64,000 bases of DNA from NCBI GenBank assembly GCA_963575745.1, contig CAUYUJ010000727.1, forward strand, positions 46,064-110,063. The letters are read 5' to 3'. A program made the position numbers and the translations under genes. This DNA comes from Prorocentrum cordatum. Its lineage: Eukaryota > Sar > Dinophyceae > Prorocentrales > Prorocentraceae. Position 1 is the stretch's first letter, and each line of letters begins with the position of its first letter. The notes below the pieces were generated by a model that saw only the letters and a program-made list of their open reading frames with translations, had not been told where the DNA came from and searched no databases. Shown piece after piece: positions 20,488 to 30,290 of this stretch.

Positions 20488-20846
20488 TAGGTCGGGCATG
20501 TCCCCCGACAGGCCGATTTTGGACGAAAAATCTCAAACAGTCAAAAACGCACCCCATCAGTATTCAGAAGTACTCCAAAAATCGTCCCCATACTATTTTT
20601 GTGAACTATTTTTGAATACTCCCCTTGTATCGGGAGCGGCAAAGAGGGTGGAGTCCAAGAGGGGGGGTGCAAATCATGACCGGCGGCATGTGCGCGGCCC
20701 AGCGGGGGGCCAGGGACGTAATGGAATGAGAAGAGGCGCCATGAAATCTGGGGAAATATCATGGCCCCCGCCATGATATCCCCCCCCCCTAAGTCATCAC
20801 CCCCCTCTTTGCCGCTCTCGACTGTAGAGGGATAGGCCCGACTTAA
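20488..20846 (+). mobile_element. MITE-A, copy 2, interrupted by MITE-B
   Basis: The left end GTCGGGCATGTCCCCCGACAGG and the AAAATC-rich interior run to TTTGAATACTCCCCTTGTA (20629). The matching right end resumes at 20823 with TGTAGAGGGATAGGCCCGAC followed by TTAA. Removing the insert gives a normal ~165-bp MITE-A. Confidence 0.8.
20630..20822 (+). mobile_element. MITE-B, copy 1, inserted in MITE-A
   Basis: Terminal inverted repeats TCGGGAGCGGCAAAGAGGG and CCCTCTTTGCCGCTCTCGA. It is flanked by TGTA on both sides (20626-20629 and 20823-20826), a probable 4-bp target duplication. The interior (GACCGGCGGCATGTGCGCGG, GGGGAAATATCATGGCCC) is nearly identical to the copy at 45215-45417. Confidence 0.82.
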
Positions 20847-20849
20847 CTC

Positions 20850-21463
20850 CAATGCCCGCCCTGGGCCTCCCTCCTCCCGCCGCCTTCCGCATTCCGACCT
20901 CCGCCTTCTGGCCAACCGCCTCTCCACACCGTCTCCCTCCCCTCCCTTCTCCGCTCCTCGTCCGTCTTCGGGGGCGCGCAACCATGGATTGGCGATCCAT
21001 GCTTCTGGGGCGCGGTCGCCAAATCCACGCATCGGGGGAAGTGCCCTCCCCAAAACTGAGGCCGGTGCCGCCTCGTTCGGCGGCGGCAGGATCCGCGATG
21101 TCCCGTGGAAACGGGCCCCGTCGCTGATCCACGCCCCCTTGATCCATGCTTGCGATCGCCTGCTGTCTGCTCGTCGTGTCCGCGCGTCCTCCCCGAGACG
21201 GCTGCCACGGGACCGCCGACGTCCTCCCACTCTGTCCCATCTGCAGGGCGCTCGCATGCGGACTGCGTGCCGTGGGCTGCTCTTCGGCTCTTCGCCCCGA
21301 GGGACCCGGAGCGGGGCTCCGCGGGCCCCCAGCGCAGCGAGCATGAGGCCCGCCCCGGCTCGGCGCCGTGCAGGAAGAGGGGGCTGAGCGACAGGGTGCG
21401 GCCCTCCGGGAGGCAAGGGGGCCTCTCAGAAGCAGGGGAACGAGAAGTGGCCTACTCATAGTG
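20850..21463. other. no gene supported
   Basis: GC-rich sequence with long competing frames on both strands and no recognisable motif. Confidence 0.3.
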
Positions 21464-21603
21464 ACTCGGATGTCCGCGCGGATTTCTCGGATCGGCGCGT
21501 GGACCCCCCTCCTTGGCGCGTGGAGCGCGCCCCAGGGGCGGCGCTGGAGGCGCCGCCAGGGGGGTCCGGCGCGGATCCGAGAAATCCGCGCAGACCTCCG
21601 AGT
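21464..21603. mobile_element. MITE-C, copy 1
   Basis: Long terminal inverted repeats of about 33 bp with few mismatches: ACTCGGATGTCCGCGCGG then ATTTCTCGGATC at left; GATCCGAGAAATCCGCGC then AGACCTCCGAGT at right. CATAGT/ACTATG extends them outward. The centre is a GC palindrome (GGCGCGTGGAGCGCGCC, GGCGGCGCTGGAGGCGCCGCC). Copies at 35632 and 36157. Confidence 0.78.
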
Positions 21604-22132
21604 TACTATGTTCATGCCATTCTCAATTTCCCTCAGAAGGAACCAGCCCTTTCTCGAAGACGTGCGGGAGGGCCGCTGGGGAAGAGGGACGGAAGCGGAG
21701 AGGGGAGGGCGAGTGCAGGGGAAAGGAGGAGAGGGGTTGGCAGGAGGACGGGGGGTCGTGGTGGGAACGGGTCCTGGCCCGGGCCAGGACCGAGTCTTGC
21801 TCCCCGGGGAGAGCCCTGGGCGGGGGTCCGAGAAGGACGCACCACCTCCAGGGCCCCTGCGCCCCTTGACGCCTCGGCCTCGATTCCAGGGCCCGAGTTT
21901 TTGTCAGCACAGCTCCGCCACCTCGGACATCGCCATCCCAGGACCCCAGGAGCTGGCTGTGGATCCCCTTCGGCCTCTGTTCAACTGCGTCCTGGGGTCC
22001 TTGGGGCGCCGACTCCGCAGGCGGTGGGTATGGATGGGACTCGGCTCTCTGACCGTCTCCGCATTCATTCCGATCTGGGTCGTCTTGGGGGATCTTGAAG
22101 CTTCGGGTGGTCTGAAAGTACTACTTGGCTCA
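21604..22132. other. no gene supported
   Basis: Purine-rich to about 21800, then mixed sequence; plus-strand frames are long but show no motif and overlap others. Confidence 0.3.
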
Positions 22133-22287
22133 GGTCGGGCATGTCCTCCTACAGGCGGATGTTGGAGGAACAATGAAACACAGTCAACAAAAAATGCAAA
22201 AACGGTCAAGCATAGTCGAAAAACATCCACCGACCATGTATGAACTATGCTTGGATATTATTCCTGTGGAAGGACATGCCCGACTTA
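22133..22287 (+). mobile_element. MITE-A, copy 3 (best preserved)
   Basis: 155 bp. Ends GTCGGGCATGTCCTCCTACAGG and CCTGTGGAAGGACATGCCCGAC pair at about 19 of 22 positions; the right end is followed by TTAA. The interior is AT-rich (AACAAAAAATGCAAAAACGG). Confidence 0.85.
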
Positions 22288-22319
22288 ACTGTGTTTGAGC
22301 CTCCACGGATGTCGGAAAC

Positions 22320-22555
22320 GCTCCCGCCCTCCCAGGGCCGTCTCAGGGGCGTCTTGGGGCCCTCTTGGGCTGTGTGGGGCCCATTTCGGGCCGTCTCTCT
22401 TGGGAGGGGGGAGCGCTGCCCCTGTCTCGCAATTTGCGCATCCTCATCATCATCGTCATCATCAGCATCGTCATCATCATCAGCAGCATCAACATAATCT
22501 GCATCATAAGTATCATCACCATCCTCATTGACATCCTCATTGACATCGTCTTGTT
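22320..22555. repeat. inverted R1 fragment and CAT microsatellite
   Basis: 22325-22410 reads CTTGGGGCCCTCTTGGGC-type units, i.e. R1 in minus orientation; 22437-22555 is CATCAT-rich and related to the 17-19 kb satellite. Confidence 0.6.
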
Positions 22556-23416
22556 GTAGCAGCCTTTACAACAGGATTCCTTGTGTGGCGACCTTACACC
22601 AGGATTTCAAGTGAGGGGGATCTGCAGTGGCCTCCTCACTTAGAATCCTTGCGTGACAACCTTTACAAAAGGAAAACTTGTGTGGTGGTTTTACAAACGG
22701 GTTTCCATTGCGGGGGGATCTGCGATGGCGGCACCTTGAGTCCAGAAAAGCTAGAGAGGAAACAATGACAAGCTGGAACAACATGAAACAGCCTGTGTTT
22801 TCACATGGATTACGATTTGATCTCCTTGGGTGTGATTGACGAAGTAAAGAAACAAGAAAAGCAGTTCTCGCAGTTCGCAACACCAGATGACTGCGATGTT
22901 GTATGTTTTCGTTGTTTGCGACCTGAGAGGGTCCCACAGCGTTCCTCTCTCCTCTCTTGGGGGCCCTCTTGAGCGCGTGCTGGGCCAGCCTGGGCGATAG
23001 TGGTGGTCTCTTGGGCGGCCTTTTGAGGCTCGGACGGCCGAAATCGGACCCCACTGGGTCTCATGAGCTTGTCCTGTGGCTATCTGGGGGCACTCTTGGG
23101 CCGTACCTGTCCCGTCTTGAGGGCCTCCTCGCGACCTCTTCGGGCCGCCCTGGGGCGGCCTTACGGCCCCCCTAGGGCGCCCCAGACACACCCGTCCCGG
23201 TCACTATCCAAATTCTGCCGAATAGAAAGATTCATGTGCGTACAGTCGGCTCGTATCCGAAGGATGCGCGGTCAGGATGCAAGGGCCTTGGACGGACTTA
23301 TGATGCTCTCATCGTGCTCAAAGACCACACCCCAGAGGAAATTTCTAGCAGCCAGGAGGAGTATCGAAACAGTGTCGAACGAGCATCGCCACCCAGGGCC
23401 CGGCACGTGAAAACCC
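22556..23416. other. no gene supported; inverted R1 fragment at the right
   Basis: 22560-22730 has about three loose repeats of ACCTTTACAACAGGATTCCTTGTG. 22760-22930 has lower GC. 22940-23200 carries CTTGGGCGGCCTTTTGAGG-type units (minus-oriented R1). Confidence 0.35.
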
Positions 23417-23788
23417 TCAAGTTTCGGTACTTTCCTGGTTCACGTAATTCTTGATGATGAAGCTAAAGTAGTTTGGAACATCATAACCTTGGACGCCCAT
23501 ATCGAAGCTTTTCGAGCGGAGCGCGGCCAATGAAAGTGGCCAAGGATGGGCCAAGGAGGCAAGGATGCAAGGGCACCCTTGGGAAGGATGCCCATCCTTC
23601 TTATCCGGTTTGCCTGTATCCTGGACATCCGACAACTCAATTTCTTCGAGACACGGGCCCACGACCTCCCGACCAGTTCCCTGGGACCGGTTTGTCATTC
23701 TGACTCGTTGTTTCACGGTCACGGGCTCCTGGTGAAGGCCCCGAAAGGCCAAAACACTACGAAAAACCTCCGCCTCGACGTTTGTCAA
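23417..23788 (-). CDS. unrecognised open frame, possible gene or exon
   Basis: A 123-codon minus-strand frame with balanced composition, unlike the repeat frames around it. Notable stretches are REVVGPCLEEIELSDVQDT and FDMGVQGYDVPNYFSFIIK near the C-terminus, before a TGA-type end at 23417. The first codon given by the frame is TTG, and the frame remains open upstream to about 23830, so the real start or an upstream exon is undefined. No domain recognised. Part of the sequence (23525-23552) is related to short repeats at 58846 and 60975, which lowers confidence. Confidence 0.35.
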   Translation of the reverse strand: MTNVEAEVFRSVLAFRGLHQEPVTVKQRVRMTNRSQGTGREVVGPCLEEIELSDVQDTGKPDKKDGHPSQGCPCILASLAHPWPLSLAALRSKSFDMGVQGYDVPNYFSFIIKNYVNQESTET

Positions 23789-23901
23789 GACGCCCGGTGT
23801 CTGGGGTTGGAACTGTGTACGTCAACACGGAAGGGAAACGGGAAAGGGAGGCGTGTCTCTCTTGAGCAGAGACCGACCGTCCCGGCATTCCGATAGGCCT
23901 A

Positions 23902-24022
23902 CCACGACATGTTCTTAGAACCCAACAAAATTCGAAGAACAGAAACCATGTTCTTAGAACATAGACCCGATGTGTTAAAACAGGACAGTCCCAGCCAGAA
24001 CTGTTCTAAGAACGTGCCGTGG
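23902..24022. mobile_element. hairpin element H (single copy)
   Basis: Ends CCACGACATGTTCTTAGAAC and GTTCTAAGAACGTGCCGTGG are inverted repeats (about 17-18 of 20). TTCTTAGAAC recurs at 23911, 23951 and 24041. No second complete copy in the window. Confidence 0.5.
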
Positions 24023-24252
24023 AAACTGCAAAAGGTTCTTAGAACATTGCTTGGTAGGCATCTGGGGACGCCAGGACGCTTCGCCACTGCCTGACTCTCA
24101 GGACGCCACAGGAGTCTGGTGCCACGGCGCGCCCCCCCCCCCGCAGCAGCCGGCGGGGGGCGAGCCCAGCTGCGCGAGCAGCGTGCTGACGAGGGCGCCC
24201 AAGGCCGAGCTGATGCCGTGGCGCGCTGCCTGGGCGGGGCGAGCGAGGACGG

Positions 24253-24438
24253 TTTACGTCATGGTGGGCCTGTCGTCCACCACCACCACAAGTTGGAGGA
24301 GGAAGGGATCCACCTCCTCCTCCTCCTCCTCCTCCTCCTCCTCTACTTCCTCTACTTCCTCCTCCTCCTGCTCTTCATCCCCCTCCTTCCCCCCTCCAAC
24401 TTATGGTGGTGGTGGTGGAAAACAGGCCCATCACGTCA
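24253..24438. mobile_element. inverted-repeat element J
   Basis: Arms of about 45 bp: GTCATGGTGGGCCTGTCGTC then CACCACCACCACAAGTTGG at left, the reverse complement (CCAACTTATGGTGGTGGTGG, TGGAAAACAGGCCCATCACG) at right. The centre is a CTC microsatellite (24308-24375). A half-copy lies in front of the retrogene at 791-838. Confidence 0.68.
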
Positions 24439-24440
24439 GG

Positions 24441-24625
24441 CTCGCGTCGTGCCGGCTTCGGCGTTGGTTCTTGACAACCGGGGAACCGTTAAACCTTGAC
24501 CGATCGGCCGTGTCCGAAGCGTCCAGATCGTTCCACATCGAAGGATTCTGGGTCGCCCGCAGCGTTCAACGTTGAGCGCCGCTGGCGGGGTCGCCGCCGG
24601 TCGGCACGACACGAACCTACCGTAC
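24441..24625 (+). mobile_element. MITE-D, copy 1
   Basis: Ends GCGTCGTGCCGGC and GTCGGCACGACACGAACC are inverted; the centre has GCGTTCAACGTTGAGCGCC and GACCGATCGGCC. It matches copies at 32741, 38947 and 49669 and immediately follows element J. Confidence 0.7.
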
Positions 24626-25132
24626 CAGGACGAGTTTGTTGGTCGAGGCTCGAGGCTCGATAAGTGAACGGTTTTCTTATGCGGCGCTTCGACATAGGGC
24701 GGAGAGGATGGAGGGAGGAGGGGGGCCTGGCTCCGCACCTCTGCTCTGTGCGACTGCAGTGCGCCCTGTGGGGGAGACTGCACCTGATCGAAACAGGCGC
24801 CAAAAACAGCCAAGATCTACCCCTATGGGGGGGGGAGGGGGGGTGCGAGGAATCGCGCCGATCGGCAAAATAATGGATCAGAAAACTATCACTAATGTTG
24901 GTCTGTTCTGTTGGTGTGCCTCCAAGAATCGTCGTGTATACCGTCAAAAATGCACGCCTCACGCCAAGAAGATAAACAACCCGGAAGAAACGCACACACA
25001 TCAACACCAGATGCTACGTCGTCCCGCAACGCGAATGTGAGGACACATCCCCCTTCTTTATGTGGCCACCGTGCCTCTGCGAGAAACCAATATATTAAAC
25101 AAAAAGAGCGCAGGACATACACATGTCGAACA
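24626..25132. other. no gene supported
   Basis: Lower-GC sequence from 24870 on; short frames only. Confidence 0.35.
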
Positions 25133-25930
25133 TTCCCCCTACCTGGGCTCTGCCTAGAAGGGTTCTTACTGTCTTAGCTTAAAGGGGCCGGGCAGTGTAA
25201 AGCGCCCCGGACGGTTCCCCCGGCATCCGCCCCGCGGTTCCCCCAGTTACGTCCACTTAGCTTAGCGTTGCTTACATCATCTTAGCTTAGCTTATGTAAT
25301 ATTATATCAGCTTAGCTTCATATTAGCTCAGGCTTATCTTAGCTTAGCTTACCTTCATCTTAGCGTCGCCGAGCTTTAGCATAGCAGAGCACAGCATAGC
25401 GTAGCATAGCGCAGCACAGCATATCATAGCATAGTCCAACATAGCATAGCACAGCGCAGCATAGCATAACGCAGCATAGTATAGCGCAGCACAGCATAGC
25501 ACAGCGCAGCATAGGATATCATAGCATAGCATAGCATAGCATAGCATAGCTCAGCATATCATAGCATAGCTTAGCATAGCTTAGCATAGCACAGCGCAGC
25601 ATAGCATAGCATTTCATAGCACAGCGCAGCGCAGCACAGCAGAGCATAGCGCAGCACAGCATAACATAACATAGCATAGCACAACATAGCGCAGCATAGC
25701 ATAGCACAGCGCAGCATAGGATACCATAGCATAGCATAGCAGAGCGCAGCATAGCATAGCATATCATAGCATATCATAGCATAGCATGTCATAGCGCAAC
25801 ATAGCATAACATAACATAGCGCAGCATAGCATAGCATAGCATAACATAGCGTAGCATTGCATACCCTAGCATACCCAAACATAACATAGCATAGCATAGC
25901 GCACCATATCATAGCATAGCATGGCGCCGC
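25133..25930 (+). repeat. AGCTT/AGCAT satellite with conserved flank, copy 1
   Basis: 25133-25253 is a flank (CTACCTGGGCTCTGCCTAG, AAGGGTTCTTACTGTC, CGCGGTTCCCCCAGT) that is about 85% identical to the reverse complement of 37334-37462. It is followed by CTTAGCTTAGC units (25250-25365) and about 560 bp of 5-bp units ATAGC/ACAGC/GCAGC (AGCATAGCATAGCACAGCGC). Confidence 0.8.
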
Positions 25931-26679
25931 GGAAAACCCAACTGCGACGATGAGGAGAAGGAGGAGGACGGCGTTTACCGTTACTACTAATATTGCTCTC
26001 CTCGGGGCTCCAACTCCTAGGTAGGGTCGCTCTGGGATAATATACACCTTCCGTCCCCATCACCAAGCCGACAACAGCTCAATGGGAAACTACCATCCGA
26101 CGGCATTATCGCTTCCGACAATGAAGCAACCAACAAGCACGTGCGACCGCACTTAACACCAGAACCACTACCAAGGCTTACCATAAGAAACATCACGTCG
26201 TCAAACAACAGATGGCCTTAACCCCAAATGGCCTTTAATAAACCTCCGGGCAATCGTGGGGGGGGAAAAAACAACATACTTTGTCCGCCGGCCTATTGAC
26301 GGATTGGGACCCCGACAATAGTTGGAAATGAAGTATTCTCGTCGGCGGATGCATGAGAGGTCATGAGAAGTGCTCAAAAATCCCATTGCTCACCGCCTGG
26401 CAGCCTCCTCCTCCTCCTCCTCCTCCTCCTCCTCCTCCTCCTCCTCTCCGACACACCACCGCCACCGCTGCTGCGCGCACTCGAACATGCACCGCTGCGC
26501 TGCTGCGGCCACCGCTGCTGCGCGCCTGGAGGAGGAGAGACGAGTTTCTATTCCCCGCCGAGAGCTTATGGAGGGGCATCATTAAAGACCCTCTGAGGTT
26601 AAAACATTGAAGCGGTCCCTGACGTTGAGAGGTACGCGATGTCATAAAACACTCCACGCCTCCAGTAAAGGCGACCGCC
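25931..26679. other. no gene supported; CTC microsatellite at 26405-26450
   Basis: Mixed composition; a CCTCCT run sits between two unremarkable stretches. Confidence 0.4.
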
Positions 26680-27905
26680 TGTTTCGCCGACGGCTGGTTT
26701 CGCCCGGCTGGTTTCGCCCAGCTGGTTTCGCCCGGCTGGTTTCGCCGCCCGGCGAAACCAGCCCGGCGAAACCAGCTCCGTCGGCGAAACAAACTCCGTC
26801 GGCGAAACCAGCTGCCGTCGGCAACGCAAGCTGCCGTCGCCGAAACCATCTGCCGTTGCGAAACTGTCCGACCCGAACCACCTGTTAGGGTCCACCCGCC
26901 CGACCCGACCCGTCACGGTTCGCGCGTGCTCGGTCGAGCGCGCCCCAGACTTTCTGTCCCGCCCGCCCGACCCGACCAACCCGTTAGGGTCAGCCCGCTC
27001 GACCCGACTCGACCGACCCGCCCGGAAGGGTCCGCTCGCCCGACCCGACCCGCCCGTCAGGGTTCGCCCGTGCTCGGTCGAGCGCTAAGGTTCCGCCCGA
27101 CCCGACCCGACCCGCCCTTTAGAGTCCGCCCGCCCCACCCGACCCGACCCGTCAAGATCCGCCCGCCCTGCCCGACCAGCTAGGGTCCGCCCGCCCGACC
27201 CGACCCGTCCGTTCGGGTTCGCGCGCGCTCGGTCGAGCGTGCCTCACACTTTCATGTCCCGCCCACCCGACCCGACCCGCCCGTCAGGGTGTCGAGCGCG
27301 CCCACGATGTCGCCCGCCCGACCCGACCCGCCCATAACGGTCCGCCCGCCCCGCCCGATCCGTCTGTTAGGGCTCGCGCGCGCTCGGTCGAGCATGCGCC
27401 CGCCCGATCGGACCCGCCCGCTAGGGTACGCCCGCCCGACCCGACCCGCCCGTTAGGGCTCGCGCGTGCTCGGTCGAGCGTGCCCCACACTTTAATGTCC
27501 CGCCCGCCCCACCCGACCCGACCCGTCAAGATCCGCCCGCCCTGCCCGACCAGCTAGGGTCCGCCCGCCCGACCCGACCCGTCCGTTCGGGTTCGCGCGC
27601 GCTCGGTCGAGCGTGCCCCACACTTTCATGTCCCACCCACCCGACCCGACCCGCCCGTGAGGGTCCGCCCGCCCGACCCCACTCGACCTGACCCGCCCGC
27701 TAGGGTACGCCCGCCCGACCCGACCCGCCCGTTAAGGCTCGCGTCGGCGAAACCAGCGCTGGCGAAACCAGCGCCGGCGAAACCAGCCGCCGGCGAAACC
27801 AGCGGGGCGAAACCAGCGCCAGCGAAACCAGCGCCGGCGAAACCAGCCGCCGGCGAAACCAGCGGGGCGAAACCAGCGCTGTCGAAACCAGCGCCGACGA
27901 ACAGC
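26680..27905. repeat. CGAAACCAGC arrays flanking a GACCCGACCCG array
   Basis: 26683-26752 is GGCTGGTTTCGCCC units, inverted at about 26752 into GGCGAAACCAGCC units (to 26870). 26880-27735 is a degenerate array of CCGCCCGACCCGACCCGCCC with GTTAGGGTTCGCGCG and GCTCGGTCGAGCG sub-blocks; the segment near 27140-27270 is repeated almost exactly at 27510-27640 (about 370 bp apart). 27738-27905 returns to 15-bp CGAAACCAGCGCCGG units. Confidence 0.8.
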
Positions 27906-28780
27906 CCATGCGACGACAACCAAGACGACAAACATCGCTAAACCTCAGCTCGGTGCCCACCCGCCAACCCGCAAGACAGCGCGCCATACTTCAGGATGAG
28001 AATGGATAGCGGAGGGAATAATGACAAGGAGCAGCAGGCAACAAGCGACGAGTATGAATAGTATGCTGAAGTAAATCGGGACACTCAGGTTGAGACAGAG
28101 AAGATGAGAGCAGGGTCGACGTCCTCCTCCTCCTCCTCCTCCTCCTCCTCCTCCATCTCCTCCTGCTCCTCCTCAATCCCGCATCCCCCCCGATTGCCTC
28201 CATCCACCCTCCTTAACTCTTCCGCCATTCCTGTCCGGTTCCTTGAGAGAGGGAGGGAAGGAGAAGGGAAAAGAAAAGGAAAGCATGAGAGAGGAGGAGA
28301 GGACTGATGAAGATCCCAACTCCCTTCCCCCACTCTTCCCTCGCCCACCCCCCTCCCCGTGCCCCGCCTCCTTACCCTCCCCCTCCTCCCCGGAAGACGG
28401 AAAGGGAAGCCTTCGGCAGTACGAGGTAGATCACGGGCCCGCATACGGCGCCTGGCTCGGGCTGGGGTGGGTGGGCGCGGGCCCTCGGGAAGAGGCTGTG
28501 TGCGCGCGCTTGCGCGCGCACGACTGGGTGTGTGTGTATGTGTGCGTGTGTGTGTGTGTGGAGAGAGAGAGGGGCCGACCTCCCCCCCCCCACACGCTCG
28601 CGTCCCCCTGTCCCCCCACCCGCACCCCCCCCGCCCCCAGAAGGGCCGCGTCGACGACGCCGGCGTCCGGGTACAGCCGCTGCTGCGGAAGCTGGCGGTC
28701 CCCAGAAGTGGTGCCGTCGGCGTGGTGGCGTTGGGGTGGGTGGTCGTGAGGAGGTCATCGGGTGCGTGGTGAGTGGTTAG
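27906..28780. other. no gene supported; CTC, TG and GA microsatellites
   Basis: CTC run at 28118-28165; TGTGTGTG and GAGAGAGA runs at 28527-28575. Competing Arg/Pro/Gly-rich frames on both strands show no motif. Confidence 0.4.
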
Positions 28781-28930
28781 AGGCCTCCTAGATGGGGTCC
28801 GAGTAGATGGGGTCAAAGGATCGGCGATACATCGGCGATGCATCGTCGACGTGGGCGATGCATCGGCGACGTCGAGGTAAAGCAAATCGGGCTCCACATC
28901 GAGCCGCATCGGCGATGCATCGGCGATGGT
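28781..28930. mobile_element. MITE-E, copy 1 (incomplete right arm)
   Basis: AGGCCTCCTAGATGGGGTC at left, then the GGCGATGCATCGGCGA repeats and GCAAATCGGGCTCCACATCG as in the copy at 42695. The right GATCCTCCGACCCC arm is missing; MITE-A copy 4 starts a few bases later. Confidence 0.65.
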
Positions 28931-28938
28931 GGGCTACT

Positions 28939-29092
28939 TCGGGCATGTCCCCCTACAGGCGGAATTTTGGGAAAAAACGAATAACCAACAAATGATCAAA
29001 ACATAATCAAGCAAAAACTCGAAAAACCGTTCCCTGACAATTGTTTGATTCTTCTTGAATAGTCCTTATGTATAGGGACATGCCCGATTTAA
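28939..29092 (+). mobile_element. MITE-A, copy 4
   Basis: 154 bp; ends TCGGGCATGTCCCCCTACAGG and ATGTATAGGGACATGCCCGA, the right one followed by TTTAAT. AT-rich interior. Confidence 0.82.
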
Positions 29093-29283
29093 TCGTAAGG
29101 AGGTCGTCGGGTGCGTGGGGAGTGGTGGGGTGGGATGGGGAGGTTTTCACATGGGTGCGTCATGGCGCGTCAGCGAATCGCACGCGACGAATACACCTTC
29201 TGTCAGGAGGCTCGTCGGGGGGTATGGGCGCCAGGCATGGCGTCGATGAAGTGCACCCGTCGTGGTCTCTGGTAGGGTTTGTG

Positions 29284-29770
29284 TAATCCCATCAGCCCTC
29301 TGGGCACAGGTCGTCTAAAGCGTTTTACTTTCCAGGTCCTCCCTACCCCGATTCGGGGAGGTTTACTCCCCCCATCCGAGGGGCCTGGACGGGGATGGGC
29401 CTTGGGGATGGGAGCGTTCAAAATGGCCCCAGATGCTTTCAAGAGCGCCTGCGAGAGCCCAAGATGGCCTCCAAGACGGCTCTAGATAGTCGAACATGGT
29501 TCGAGGCAGCGTCCGACATACCTCCAGGAGGCCCCAAGATGGACTCAAGACGGTCTTAAGTGCTTTCCGAGCTCTCCGAGGTTTCCCCCCAAAGGCTAGT
29601 TAAACCATTCAAACACCTAAGGAAAACCACAGTGGGTTGAAGTCTCGCCTTTTCGCCTCCGATGGGCTTCTGGGAACTTGGAGTGGCCCCGGAGTACCCC
29701 AATAGGGGCTAAAGATAGCCCCAAGACGGCGCCAAGAGCGCCCAAGAGGGGGCCCCGAGGGGGGGGGGGG
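29284..29770 (+). repeat. R1 partial copy
   Basis: Head AATCCCATCAGCCCTCTGG, CT-rich stretch, CTGGACGGGG, CCAAGATGGC units and the CACCTAAGGAAAACCAC / CTTTTCGCCTCCGATGG core (29600-29670); ends in an 11-G run without the R1 tail. Confidence 0.6.
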
Positions 29771-29944
29771 CGCTGACTTACGCCGCCTTTTTGTTCAAGC
29801 AGTGGGGCCCGAGAAGGCCCTACGAAGGCGCCAGGATCCCCCCAAAATCCCAAATTACCTATCGACGTAACCAACCCTGTCTACACATGCGGCGTCGATA
29901 CACAGGACCGACCAATACAAACGAACATGTCAAAGGATCCGCAG

Positions 29945-30290
29945 GAGCCCACGAGAGCGACGACAACTGTGCAGTTCGCAGCTCCCTAGGGAAGCCACGA
30001 GTTCAGGACTGGGTGAATTCACAGCTCCACTCCGCTGGGCCTCCCAGGAGCCCACGAGAATTGCGACAATTGCGCACTTCGCAACCAACCAGGGGAGCCG
30101 GGAGGTCTCGGCTGGAAAAATGCAACTCCAGTCCCCTGGGCCGCCCAGTAACCCACGAGAATTGCGACAATTGCGCACTTCGCAACCCACCAGGACCCGC
30201 GATGTCTCGGCTCGAACACGTTTACAACTCCACTCCCCTGAGCCTCCCAGCAGCCAACGAGAATGGCGACACTTGCACCGGTGACGAGGG
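29945..30290 (+). repeat. 101-103 bp tandem repeat, about 3.5 units
   Basis: CCCACGAGAATTGCGACAAT is repeated at about 30051 and 30152, with more diverged units before and after (AGCCCACGAGAGCGACGACA at 29946; AGCCAACGAGAATGGCGACA at 30253). Confidence 0.75.
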
